Below, piece by piece: positions 46,367-61,520 of a DNA stretch of 64,000 nucleotides. A program made the position numbers and the translations under genes. The DNA comes from Ceratothoa steindachneri (lineage: Eukaryota > Arthropoda > Malacostraca > Isopoda > Cymothoidae): the NCBI GenBank assembly GCA_963969495.1, contig OZ018317.1:225476099-225540098 (forward strand), written 5' to 3'. The notes beneath the pieces were generated by a model. The model was not told the DNA's origin. It saw only the letters and a list, made by a program, of their open reading frames with translations, and made no database searches. The stretch's first letter is position 1; every line of letters begins with the position of its first letter.

Positions 46367-49140
46367 CTTCCCTTCGTGGGATGTCATCCTTGATAATTGC
46401 GGAACAGTGTCTCGAGATTAAGCCAAATGCGACCGCTTTTTTCCATCTATCCAATTATCGCCGTTATCCTGACGGAGATCAAAGATCATAAAAATCATGC
46501 ACTCCCCACACTTCCACCTACCATCACACATACATGACAATCCTAAAATCAATCTCGAATCTCACCATCTGCTTGTATGTTGAAATTCGTTTGTTTGTGT
46601 GTTTTTTTGGTGATTCTTGCCGTGTACTAATCCAGGATTACCCCCGCTTTCACTCTTTTAATTGTGCAATAATGAATTAGAAAATGATTGGACCTGGTTG
46701 ATTGTCCCCTATTCAAAACACGAGGGTATGTTTCATACATTTGTGGGAATATATTCCATCCTCTATCAGTCTGCAGGTCATTCTACTAAATACACTAAGA
46801 GGTGTAGTTGGGCTGTCGTGTAATTAAATAGCATTTTAGCTGCGGAATCCATTACCAGTTGCTTTATTTAATTTAAATTCGGGTAACAAATTACTTGGTG
46901 CCTCTGGTATCGGAAACCAAAGAAATCCCCTTCTTAAAATACCAAGTTTGGGATTGAGGATCTATCCGGTGTTGTGATCCCCAAATCGTCAATGAAGTTC
47001 ACAATACAAAAAAACACGTTCATAATTTTAGCACGAATATACAGCCATTATCTCTAAACACACAATAGAAAAATGGCTTTTATTAACTGAATAACATACA
47101 AAATTAAGTTGGTAATTTGGGAAATATATGTGGGATGGCGCCAGGTAAAGAAGATATATGTGGAGATAGCAGATCGAGTACCATTAGCGCAAGCTGCGAG
47201 CTAAGGCATAATTAAACTTCGGGCATAATGCCTCCCCGCCTCTTGATGGGTTGATAGGACACTGGGCATCTCAGTGAGGAGACGAGTCGATATCGGAGTC
47301 CCCTGGTCCTTGAGAGTAAGGTATTTTTGGAGTTCGTAACCCGACCCGACCTTTCTATATGTCGAGCATCCCAATTCCAGCTCACCGTTATCTCCTGTCC
47401 CTTATGCCTCGTGCCTCGGCTTGTGGGCAGAATTCGAACGGCTAATTTATATCTAATTTCTTATCGGGTGGTTGGCCTACCGTTAGCCAGGAGCCATTTT
47501 ATTAAGTTTATGTCAATATATAGCTCTATTACCTGGATTCCAGAGATACCATACTGGCTTTATGGTAGTCCCGAACACCTCAATGACCCTCCACCCAAGC
47601 ATTTAGGATGGCGTGTAAGGGAGCGTAGGTGTTTTCCCTCACGAAGACTCTCTTTTAGTTACTATAATTTAACATAATTTTATTGATAAACTTAAAGACT
47701 TCAAAGCTCCACCCTAACTAATTCTCTGCAAAATGGGGTGGGTGAATATCAGCGCAAAGCCCCCTTTCCAACCCCATATTCCTTATCTTTAATATAAAAT
47801 GAACTTCCTTTGTTTCAGCTCTGAAGAAATAGTAATAACACCACAAAAGTTACCCAAGATAGGTGGTTATCATTAATATTATTGTTGTTGTTGTTTCAGT
47901 ACGGTTTTTACCACCAATTCGCACCGTCTAAGCTCATCTCAGTGGGGATAAGGACAAACAGTAGAGAACAGCAAAGAAACAGGTGCTTCATAGTAGTACA
48001 AAATGATAGGGGCTGCCATTAATCATTCTTAAGGACCCTAATGAGGAATGGGGGTATTCCAATAAAACACCTAGGGAAAATTAGAAGTATAGTTTTCGTT
48101 TCCTGCGGGTGATTATAGCTGGAAGTCTATTTTTTTAACCTTTCCATGAGGTTAGAGGATTATGGGTCTCTTTCATGGTGGCCTGTACTCAGGTAAGCTA
48201 CTAGAGGGTTTTCATAATGGGGGCCCTCTTGGGGGTGGGGGGCTTGGTGCCATTGTTAGTAGAAGCTTGGTTCAGCAATCCGGGCTTACGACTCCCTTAA
48301 CTCCCTCTTCACACAGGCGGTTAAAGCAAAAACCAACGAGACCATCTCGCACACATCGCTTTTAAAGAGAGATCTGTACAGAAAGAGGTGATGAAGTAAA
48401 AAGGTGTAGAAGATATATAGCCACAGATGGCCCCGCGAACGGTGAGGCACGGAGGGCATGTAATTTTTCAGATGTCAGCTGCATAATGGTGAACCATGTT
48501 ATACTCGACACTCACGCAGGGGGTGTGGAAATAAGAGAGAGCAGGTGGTAGGTGTTTGAGCTCTTCTCCCACAACCTGTTGAGTAGTTAACAAGAGAATT
48601 GCGGCCACCCTCACACACGCACATCGGATGGATTGGAGCGTCTCATTGGCAGTCAGTTTGGACTCCCCCACCCCCCGCTCCTGCAATACTCCCTTGAAAG
48701 AACTGTTCGATCACTCCATAATCCCACTCCCTTAAGTGTCAAATCCGTGCAGGCTCGTTCTCCCAGCGTGTCACTCTTTTATTTGGGTACTAAAAGGGAA
48801 CGGATCTTTGACGGGCCGCCTCTCATCTTACGCACGATCAATACTACCGATCAACCGCCCGGCCTTGGCTCTTAGTATTCCGGAGCAGCATTAAGACCAA
48901 CGAAGGAGGGTAGGAGCTTGAAGGGGGGTTAGGTGGAGGGGAGGGCTTGGGGGAGCTGGAAAGTGGAGAAAATATAGCGGCCCCCTTGGCTAAATATAAA
49001 TGAAAGATATTTGAATGTGGCAAAATAAAAACATAGCAAGTCATAGACGGCATATAACCGTAGAATGCTATTGTGCCACTGCAAAGACTAGCCATAGACA
49101 CATAGAATTAATAAAACTAAATTAAGGAAAACACAGATAT
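46367..49140. other. No gene recognised
   Basis: About 2.8 kb of mixed composition. A (TTG)n patch lies near 47883-47896. Open frames (47327-47677, 48162-48365, 48633-48875 and shorter) have no motif, initiation context or repeat-family similarity that I recognise. GC-richer stretches at 48200-48900 could be the UTR of an unrecognised element. Confidence 0.4.
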
Positions 49141-49637
49141 GAACTTACTTTATTGCAGTGTTTCGAAATTTATCGGTCAAATGGTCAGCTGCTTGAGTGA
49201 GAAATTCGTTCCTCTCTTTTCCTCCTAATTTCCTCAATGTTTGGTCGAATATGAGACAAACAGATCCTTATTTCTTCTTCATTTGTACGTAATCTCTGAC
49301 GCTTCTTATTTTTAATGTTGTTTAATGTTGAGAAGCCTAATTCGCATATATAAGTTGAAAATTGTAATAAAATTGCTAAAGCTCTTTTAGATAATGAGGG
49401 CTACCCCTCTTGAATTTAAATCCAAAATGTATCAATGGACAGAGTCGAATGTTCTAATTTTAGCCCTCGATCACTAGAAAGGGTAAGTAATTTCTCTTCT
49501 ACATTTAACTCAAGTTAAAGAAAGATTTATGAAAAGATCTCTAATCCAATCATACTTTTCTGTCTTTAATAACGGAAAATAATTGTTTATGCTTTCGTCC
49601 AGTGCTGTCAGATGAGCAATCACAGTAGGGATCATTT

Positions 49638-49836
49638 ACTTAATGCAGGTCGACCGCAATAAAGGAAACATATCAAAATTGCTGCAGGTCGAGCGCAATA
49701 AAGAAAACATATCTAAATTGCTGCAGGTAGACTGCAATAAAGGAAACATATCAAAATTGCTTACGGTCGAACGCAATAAAAGAAAAATCAAAATTGCTGC
49801 CAGTCGACCGCAATAAAGGAAACATATCAAAATTGG
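49638..49836. repeat. ~43 bp minisatellite inside hAT A, five copies
   Basis: Units read gcaggtcgaccgcaataaag then gaaacatatcaaaattgct. Five head-to-tail copies interrupt the hAT transposase region between 49620 and 49848. Confidence 0.85.
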
Positions 49837-50944
49837 CAATGATTGCTCTATTTTTCCAAATCACAATTTTCTTTTGAAGGCAACTCTCTTGTCTGTTGAA
49901 GTGAAAATATTTTCGTTTTTACGTTACATGCTACTGGTTTTTTTTTATCTAGTTCACTAAATATTTCTGTTAAGTATTCCATTTTAGACATCCAAAATTC
50001 GCAACTAAAGTTTTCACAGAATTTCTCCTGTTTTTCCTGGATAAAAAATGATACTAATTCCTTGTGCAATTCGTTAACACGATGTAATAATTTGCCTTTG
50101 GACAACCATCGAACCTTATTATGCATTAATAATTTAACATGCCCAGAGTCAATTTCTTTGCACAGCTGTTCAAATAATCGTGACTTCAATAATTGACCAA
50201 TTCAACAACTTGATGTAACTCAACCTTCAATTCTTTCTGCGATATTTTAGAAACGAGAAGTTCTCTATGTAGAAAGCAATGAGTACGAATGAAATTTCGA
50301 TTATATTTTTCTGCGAGGTACAAATCCTTAAATAGAGAGTGTCAGGCATAGGGCTATTCGGTCCAAATGACAACACAAGACTTCCAAGACAAATTCCTTT
50401 CTTTGAGGTCGCCTGCTACCATATCGAAAATACCTTTACCTCTTGTAGTTGTGGACATTTCTTTACAACACAAAAAATGATTGATTATTTCATTCCCGTC
50501 AATAAAACGAACCAATGCAAGCATTTGACTTTTATCACAGATGTCACTGAATTCATCTACGGTTAAAGAAAAATTAGAATTCTTAAGCTTTTTCTGAACA
50601 GTATCTTCAATATTTTTCAATATATCTAGGAATATTCTGCGTTTTGTATCATTTGAAAGCGGGTTAGGAGGCTGCCTCTGAGTGACTATATAAGAGGCGC
50701 CTCCACCAGGAGAGCGCCATGGTCGTTTTGAACTCGAACAGCAAGCATCTCCAGACCGACTCCCACCTCCGCCCCGCCTCCTACCATTTATTAAGCTTCC
50801 CAGATACGGAAGCACCTTTGTATAATCCATTTCTTCTCCTTTTCTTCTCCTCGACCACTTCAGGTCGTCAAAAATTAACCAGATAAATTGGGTAATAAAT
50901 TTTGAATTATATAGGTTTGTACTTTTGTAATTTCAAATGCAAAT

Positions 50945-51015
50945 AAAAAGAGGGGTCCCTCATCCTTGCGGGGAAGGTGGTCCCCCTCCCCGCAAGGATG
51001 ATGGACCCCTTTTTT
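50945..51015. repeat. Strong GC-rich hairpin inside hAT A
   Basis: Left arm 50945-50974 (aagaggggtccctcatcctt then gcgggga) and right arm 50987-51015 are complementary with one or two mismatches around a loop of about 12 bp. Confidence 0.87.
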
Positions 51016-51985
51016 TACATTCCACACCACATATAGATTTTACCATCCTTTTGCAAGCTGGGTGGATGACTCACTTATTAAGCGTGTGGGATTTAGATTT
51101 AATGCTATTATTTCAGCCAGCTGTATTGCTGCTAGTTGGTGTCGTTCAGACACGGTCATTATTATATAAATAATAACTTTGCTGTTTTTATTTCTGCTCT
51201 AGCAATCTTTGAACATAATCAAGCTTTGTGTCTTTCAAAGATGAATGTTTAGAGATAAAATGTCTTTATAACTTACTTGGTACCATGGATTTATTTGGCA
51301 TTGTTTCACCGCACACTATAAATGATGGAATTGTTTTTCAAAGTCACCAGACAAAAAAAATCAAAATTTCAAATAATTATCACAATATTCTCAATTAATG
51401 TTTCTCTTTTTGACAACGGAGGTTGATGGTGTTTCGTTCTGAACTTAGACTCGTCATTAAAATCTGTTCAAATATTTATCCATTGCGAAAGGGGTCATAA
51501 AATATCAACTACACTTACTGCTGTCTAATGATACACCAACTCAAATTAAAGACGTTCAGAAATATCCACTTGTGTAGCCGAATACTTCGTTCAACCTTGT
51601 TGTCAATATAGGCAATCATAAATTTATTTATAAAGTAAATATCTATATTATGTTAAATTAATCTTGTTTTGTATATAATTTAATAGTTAAGTTATATACA
51701 AAACAAGATTAGTTAAGTTATATTTCAACTTAAGACAAGTATTGACGAATATCCAGCCACATGCTCAATAATAATGAAGAATGAAACAATAAAAATGTAG
51801 AATTGTTACATTGCGACATTTAGAAACATTTCGCTCATCCCTAAATAAACAAAGTTAATTGGTGCAACAGTTGGGATCCTGTGGATTTTTGCATTTTCTT
51901 AGTGTGCCGTTGAAAATTTTACGGCACACTTAAGAAGATCTCACAGCACACCAGTGTGCCGTGGTAGACTGGTTGAGAATCATTG

Positions 51986-52433
51986 GGCTAGAGGCTCTAG
52001 TGGGGGCTGTTAAAAAGAGATGGTGGGGCTAGGGGCTGGGTGGGAGTGAAAAGCGGAGATGGTTGGGCTAGAGGCTTTATTGGGGCGGATAAAAAGAGAT
52101 GGTGGGGGTAGAGGATTGGATGGGGTCTGACAAAAAGAGATGGTGGGGCTAGGGGTTTGGGTTAGAAGCTGAAATGTAAAGATGAATGTGTTAAGGGCTT
52201 CAGTGGGGGCTGATAAAAAGAGATAGTTGGGCTATGGGGTTGGGTAGGGAGCTTAAAAAAGACAATGTTGGGCTAGAGTCTTTAGTGGGAGCTGATGAAA
52301 AAGAGACGGTGGGACTAGTTAATTGGATGCGGAGCTAAGAAGTGGAGATGAATGGGCTAGAGGCTGATAAGAAGAGATTGTGGGGCTAGGGGCTTGAGTG
52401 GGAAGCTGAAGGGAGGAGATGGTTGGGCAAGAG
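51986..52433. repeat. ~80 bp satellite array between two hAT termini
   Basis: Units read gggctagaggctttagtggg, ggctgataaaaagagatggt, then ggggctaggggcttgggtgg and gaagctgaaa-gtggagatggtt. The phrase gggctagaggct starts at 51985 and 52065. The same satellite occurs at 63207-64000. Both array edges fall at the start of hAT inverted repeats. Confidence 0.85.
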
Positions 52434-54760
52434 CAGAGGTTCTCAACCAGCGTGCCGCGGCACCACGAGATTTGAGGAAAAAATGAATATAAAGAAAATA
52501 TTTTACTGCTAAATGCATACATAAATCATGATAAATAAAGATTTAGCCATTTGAAAATGTTTCGAACACAAATTTCCGAAACATAAGTCATATGGAAGAC
52601 ATCAAAGTCACGTGATGGCAGAATACACTGGGAATCCCACACATACACACAGCTTCACTACGGACACTAACTTGGCAACCCAGGGCCAGAGGCCCTGTGG
52701 TGCTCTCTGCCTTCCTCACCAGAAGGTATGTGCTCTTTTTCCCTTTGTTAAATACCTCCCAAAGTGAATTATTAGCTTAAATCCATATAACCTTCAATAC
52801 CCATTGTCATAATAACATCATATATTTCCTTTATTACTACTGAGACGTTCTCTGCCTTCCTCACGTGCAGCTTATGAAGAGCTGGCTGTTTCGCCTCTCA
52901 CGTACACAACACCCATATACATACACATACTACCCTCATTGTCTCCCCAGAATAATGTATGATTTAATGTGTGTACACACAATGTTCGTTGAACCCTAAG
53001 TTAAGAAAGGGAGAATATTAGATGTTTTTTTTGTTTTTGAAGTTTTTTGTGGCAGAGTAGGGTAACGTTCATAACTATGGATAAGTTCATAATGGTGAAG
53101 CGACCGAAAACGTAAGGAAGAAGAAGATGAAAATCAAATATCACTCTAAATATCAATGCTCGTTCAGGTTCGACCTCAAATAATGAGTGCTCCTTGTCCA
53201 ACTGGGTCAAAATGTAGTAAGATGAAAAAAGCCCCTTTTATAAAGAAACGGACATATGATGATTCCTACTCAGCACATGGTTTTGTATCAAACAATGACG
53301 AAGATAATCCTCACCCTGTGTGTGTGGTATGTGGAGATACACTCAGCAATGAAGCCATGGTACCTAGTGAGCTGAAGCGGCACCTCGCTACCAAACACCC
53401 TGGAGGGCAATATTTTTCGCGTTTGTTAGAAGGGCAGAAAATGGCAGCTAGTAAAATGGTCAAACGATTAACAATAGCTGACACTGCTCTTGAAACCTCA
53501 TTTAAAGTAGCAAAACTGGTAGCAATGAAAATGAAGCCTCATACATTTGGTGAATACATTATTATTCCTGCATGTAACATAATTATTGAAACAATGCTTG
53601 GCATAGAATATCAGGTTCAGATTTATAAACCACCTCCCTCCGATAGCACAATCAGTCGTATGGATCTGAAATTTCAACTGATATCAATGAAAAAGTTGTG
53701 CAGCAGATTGTATCAAATGCAAAATTCGCTTTGTATGTAGATGAAAGTACAGACATAGCTGGTAAATGCCAATTGCTTGGGTTTTTTTAGATTCATTGAT
53801 GAAGGAGTTATAGAGCCCTTTATGTTTTGTAAAGAGCTACAGACCAAATCCAATAGGGATGACATTTTTTGCAACCGTAACATCGTATCTCAGTGACCAT
53901 GGTCTTTCATGGAAAGACTGTTGTAGCATATGTACTGATGTGCGCCATCCATGATAGGGAAATACAAGGAGTTCATTACCATAGCACTGAAATAAAATCC
54001 ATCTACTATTAAAACGCACTGTTTCCTGCACAGAAAGACATTGGTTGCAAAAACATGTAGTGAAGAGCTGAATGAAGTTGTGAACCAGACTGTCAAGATG
54101 GTGAATTTCATAAAATCACGGCCCTTAAAATGCAGAGGTTTTCAAAAGACTTGCTAGGATAGGATTGAGGTAATATCTCACTGGTGTTACATACTGATAT
54201 AAGGTGGCTATCCCGATGTCGTGTGCTGAACCTGGTTCTCGAACTCAAAGATGAACTGGAAGTATTTTTTGAACAGAAGAAACGAGATGCATTCCACAGC
54301 CTGCTTTAAAATCGTACTTGCTATTTGAAGCTGTCATTCTTGGCGGATATTTTCATGAAGCTTAAAGAATTAAATCTTTAAATACAGGAGAGACTAGAGG
54401 CAATAGTTACATCAAGTAACAAAATGAAAAGTTTTCAGAGAAAGTTGGATGCATGTAAGTCAGCTGTTAAAAAGGTTGACCTATCAAACTTTCCTTCTCT
54501 TCTTAATCAAGCAGGAAATAATACTATTGGACGTTTCAAAGATCTCATTCTATACCACTTGTTTCGGCTGAGAGAAGCAGTTGAGTTTTATTTCTCTTTC
54601 CTTTATACAGAGAATCTCTACTGAATTGTATTACCCTTCGAACTGGCTGACAGGGCTGAGGAACTGGACTTCACGGCAATAGAACGTGATGAATTTATTG
54701 ATCTGTGAGCTGATTCCATCCTAAATGTCAAATTCGAGAAAAATGAGGAATCATTGGGTA
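52434..54760 (+). mobile_element. hAT-type transposon B with BED-finger transposase relic
   Basis: Begins with cagaggttctcaaccagcgt then gccgcggcac. The transposase frame 53156-53740 contains RTYDDSYSAHGFVSNNDEDN, the N-terminal motif of ZBED5-like proteins. It also has a BED zinc finger CVVCGDTLSNEAMVPSELKR ending HLATKHPGG (C-x2-C ... H-x4-H). The catalytic region is broken into frames: DESTDIAGKCQLLG near 53740-53785, RFIDEGVIEPFMFCKELQTK, and LKDELEVFFEQKKRDAFHSL near 54250-54305. FQRKLDACKSAVKKVDLSNF follows at 54424-54624, and IERDEFIDL near 54680-54705. It is related to hAT A but in opposite orientation. The right TIR was not recognised. A (TA)n tract follows. Confidence 0.8.
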
Positions 54761-54859
54761 TGTTTATTTTGCTATGTATATTTTGCTATCTTACTACTGA
54801 TAATCATATTTTGTATGGTACACTCCACTTGTTTATTTACCAATAAAGCACTATCACAG

Positions 54860-56432
<1,573 letters not shown>

Positions 56433-56444
56433 CCCCTCCATTCC
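56433..56444 (-). other. Candidate polypurine tract
   Basis: On the minus strand ggaatggagggg lies immediately before the LTR start TGTGATAG. This is the expected place for the plus-strand primer of an LTR element transcribed on this strand. Confidence 0.65.
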
Positions 56445-56850
56445 AGGGAAAGTTGTCACTTCGAAAAAAAAGAGAAAAGGGACAACGATAGAGCTCCGTT
56501 GTAGGGAACTCGTTTTCTTGTACCAACCGTATCTTCCTGCACCTAACTATTATTACCTCAATACATGATTATTTTGATCTTTAGATTACAGGGGAAAATA
56601 ACCTTTAATACAACTTAATAAAAAAAAGGCATGGAACAATGAAATGATATAAACTTAGTACATACGGGACAAAATAATTTATACGTAAATTAATAAGAAC
56701 AAATATATATACATCAAAAAAATTAGACATTGAGCGTTACAAAATTGAGACATATACATTAATTAATTATATTACAAAAGAATCTTAAATTAAGTCGTAC
56801 AAGACGGTATATACCTACATGGAGATACTAATCCTATGAATACAATTGTT

Positions 56851-58071
56851 CTACGCTATTCGGTAACGCATTCCTACTGAGTGCGTCAGCGACCTGGTTA
56901 TCGGAACCTCTGAAAAATTTATTTTAAATTGATACTCTTGCAAGAGTAAACTCCAGCGCATGATGCGGCCGTTTGAGTGTCTCAAATTCCTAATATAGGC
57001 TAACGGACGGTGGTCGGTTCCTATTCGAAATTCTTTACATATCAAGTACAGCTTGAATTTGTCTATGACCCAGATAATTGATAGAGCTATCTTTTCTCTA
57101 GTGGCATATCTCTTTCCGCGTGGTAATAATTGACGACTAGCATATGCAACTGGATGACTCGTTCTGTCATCCACGTATTGAAGGAGTACACCTCCAATGC
57201 CCTCGTTGGACGCGTCTGTCTTAATCCCAAAGGATTTTTCCGGGTTGGGCAACTTAAAAATGGGGGCAGAAATGAACTTACTTTTGAGCTGATTAAAATG
57301 GGAAACAGCGACATCATTCCAACGTAAACGATCGGAGAAATTCTTTTCCTGAAGGGGGCATAGGGGGGCCGAATTTGCAGCGAAATTCGGAACAAATCGC
57401 TGATAGGGAGAAGCTGATCCTAGGATCGATCTTAATGGCTTCTTTGTAATCGGGAGGGGCATGTCGGCGATTGCCTTAATCTTGTTCTCGTGGGGACCTG
57501 ACTTGCTTTGTCCTATTTTGAAACCCAAATATTTGATGGTTTCGTCGGCAAACTGGCATTTGCTGGGGCCAATGGTGAGGCCATTTTCACGCAGTTGCTC
57601 GAAAAGAGCTAATAGGGTGGATAAATGGTGATTCCATTTAATTAGTTCTTGGAGCTGACTCTTCTGACGTGGTGTCAGCTGCGCGTCACTATCCAGGTCA
57701 GAGGGTTCCAAAGAGTCGCCTGGTAGAAAAGGAGGAGGGTACTCGGCATCAGGTTGGATGCACACTGTCTGGATTACCTTAAGGGACTCCGCGGGGGAGT
57801 CCTCTTCAAGCGCCGATGCTTCGTCCAGTTCTACGAAGGTATCTCCATGGGCGCGTTGGGGGTTCTTTTTTTCTTGAGGTCCAGGGACAGTCTCCGTGTC
57901 CTTGTCTTGGGCCTTATCACCTAAGGGTGTTAGTGATTCACACTCCTCATTTTCCGTCCTAAAGTCCTGGTTAGGGGTCTCCGAGAAATCGGACGGTATC
58001 GGGGTTCTGATGGGGACGGGCTCCTGGGCTTCTTTCTTATCTCGGCCTTGAGGAAGGGCGGCCTGAAACAC
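56851..58071 (-). pseudogene. Gypsy-type pol: RT C-terminus fused to RNase H, RT core deleted in frame
   Basis: A 406-codon open frame. Residues 1-140 are a Pro/Glu-rich linker ending LTPRQKSQLQELI, the lead-in to RT. It passes directly to HHLSTLLALFEQLRENGLTI, GPSKCQFADETIKYLGFKIG and NKIKAIADMPLPITKKPLRS, the RT thumb and connection. The fingers and palm, including the YxDD box, are missing without loss of frame. The RNase H-like domain follows: KSFGIKTDASNEGIGGVLLQ, HPVAYASRQLLPRGKRYATR, FRIGTDHRPLAYI and MRWSLLLQEYQFKINF. Here D-A-S ... E ... T-D-H are visible (the usual E in 'E-x-E-x-L' reads TREKIALS). It ends in an altered tail at 56851. No integrase follows. Confidence 0.87.
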
Positions 58072-58130
58072 AGGGTCGAAACTTACTTGGGGGCTCTGTC
58101 CTATAAGTACGGAACAGAATTTTATGGGTG

Positions 58131-58961
58131 CTACAATGACTTCAGCCCAGCCATTATAATATTGACACTGCAGGTAACATCTAGCGACGGGGAATCGGTT
58201 CGCCCGCCCAAGTTGTCATGTACCACCGCAAATTTTTCGTGGTTAGAGGCCACTGGGAGGAGTTCGTCGGACACGATGAAGCACGTACATCCTGTGTCCC
58301 TGACGAGAGTCAATACTCGACAGCTGTCCACGCTGCCCTCCTCATATTTCAAAGTTCCCGATGAACTTTTACCAAAAACAAAATTTACCTGGTGGCCTGA
58401 CGGAGGGGGAGAAGTTTCTGCTTGGGTCTGCACCACCGGGGGAGCCGGGGTCGCATTAATCTGGTGAACTTGGTGGGCTGGTCCGCTTTTAAGCCTAGAA
58501 TTTTGGGGGCAATTCCAGCTCATGTGGTTTTCTACACCACAGGTGAAGCATATGGTTGGTCGCTTCGGGAAGAGAGATGGAGGAGAAGTCTTAACGGGAG
58601 GTTTGGAGTCCCGTTGTTGGTTTTGGGGAAAGAAGTTTTGGGGTTTTACGGGGCTCGGAAACTTTGTCAGCTTTCCTGGGAAGGAGCGCGAGTCCGTCCT
58701 TCTTTCTTCTCGTTGGATTTCTTTTTCTCGTTCTTCTCGTAGGATTACTCTTTCCCGTTCCTCTCTTTCTCTTTCTTTTTCTACCTTTTTTCTTTGAACT
58801 TCTGCTTTAATCCGAGCTAATTCAATCTGAAGCTCTCTTTCTCTTCTTTGCTCCTCTTGAATGTACTCAATTAGTTCTTTTCCGGAAAGTCCACAGGACT
58901 CTCCTTGCGCTTTAAAGATTTCAAACTGAGTCATCTTTGCACTTGGGGGCGCACTAGTCAA
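58131..58961 (-). pseudogene. Gypsy-type gag fragment with zinc knuckle and protease
   Basis: A 276-codon frame. The N-terminal ~95 residues are a charged coiled coil (QRRERELQIELARIKAEVQR and RERVILREEREKEIQREERR). Then comes a basic Pro-rich part and a CCHC knuckle CFTCGVENHMSWNC near residue 135. A retropepsin-like block follows: CRVLTLVRDTGCTCFIVSDE (D-T-G motif, here preceded by R). The frame stops at 58131 within the protease. A capsid domain expected between coiled coil and knuckle is not seen, so gag also seems internally deleted. Confidence 0.78.
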
Positions 58962-59259
58962 CCAACTAAAATTCCTCGCAACAAGAATTATGCCTCTATA
59001 GAATTAGCCTACCTAAATATGGGCACTGACCTATTCGTACTTGGTTTCTTACTCTAAATAACCACTGACTAAAATCACGAAAAAACACAAACAAATTATT
59101 ATAACCGTTCCTTGAGCTACTCCAGCTTCTTAAGTTTAAAAAAATAAAGGGGATAGCAATCGTTAAAACAAAAGGGAACTACTATATTCTATTATTATAA
59201 CGAATAACACTATGCTTTACTCGACTGAGACCAGTGTTTGCAAAGATATAGCGTTAAAC

Positions 59260-59279
59260 CTTACACACCTGATACCAAA
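59260..59279 (-). other. Candidate primer-binding site
   Basis: Minus-strand TTGGTATCAGGTGTGTAAGG begins with TGG as tRNA-primed sites do. It is offset about 25 bp from the 5' LTR edge, the gap being a short (TA)n. The tRNA was not identified. Confidence 0.3.
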
Positions 59280-59283
59280 TTTA

Positions 59284-59304
59284 AATAGTATATATATATA
59301 TATA
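59284..59304. repeat. Short (TA)n between 5' LTR and candidate primer site
   Basis: tagtatatatatatatata directly internal to the right LTR. No matching (TA)n lies at the internal edge of the left LTR. Confidence 0.9.

Positions 59305-61520
<2,216 letters not shown>

Larger units (their letters stand above)
49145..51985 (-). mobile_element. hAT-type transposon A (ZBED-like transposase relic)
   Basis: The right end, read on the minus strand, begins caatgattctcaaccagtct then accacggcacac, close to the left end of hAT B at 52434 (cagaggttctcaaccagcgt). This is a TIR of the hAT superfamily. The transposase reads on minus: MDYTKVLPYLGSLINGRR, then a Gly/Ser-rich stretch, and NSNFSLTVDEFSDICDKSQM, ALVRFIDGNEIINHFLCCKE (50830-50354); after damage LLMHNKVRWLSKGKLLHRVN and HKELVSFFIQEKQEKF (50189-49848); then a 43 bp minisatellite. 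The C-terminal dimerisation part FSTYICELGFSTLNNIKNKK lies near 49370-49310. The left end of the element was not found. Confidence 0.78.

Noticed and set aside
47327..47677. 116-codon plus-strand frame as a possible host gene
   Set aside because: No motif, no splice-like neighbours, and no similarity to any family I know.
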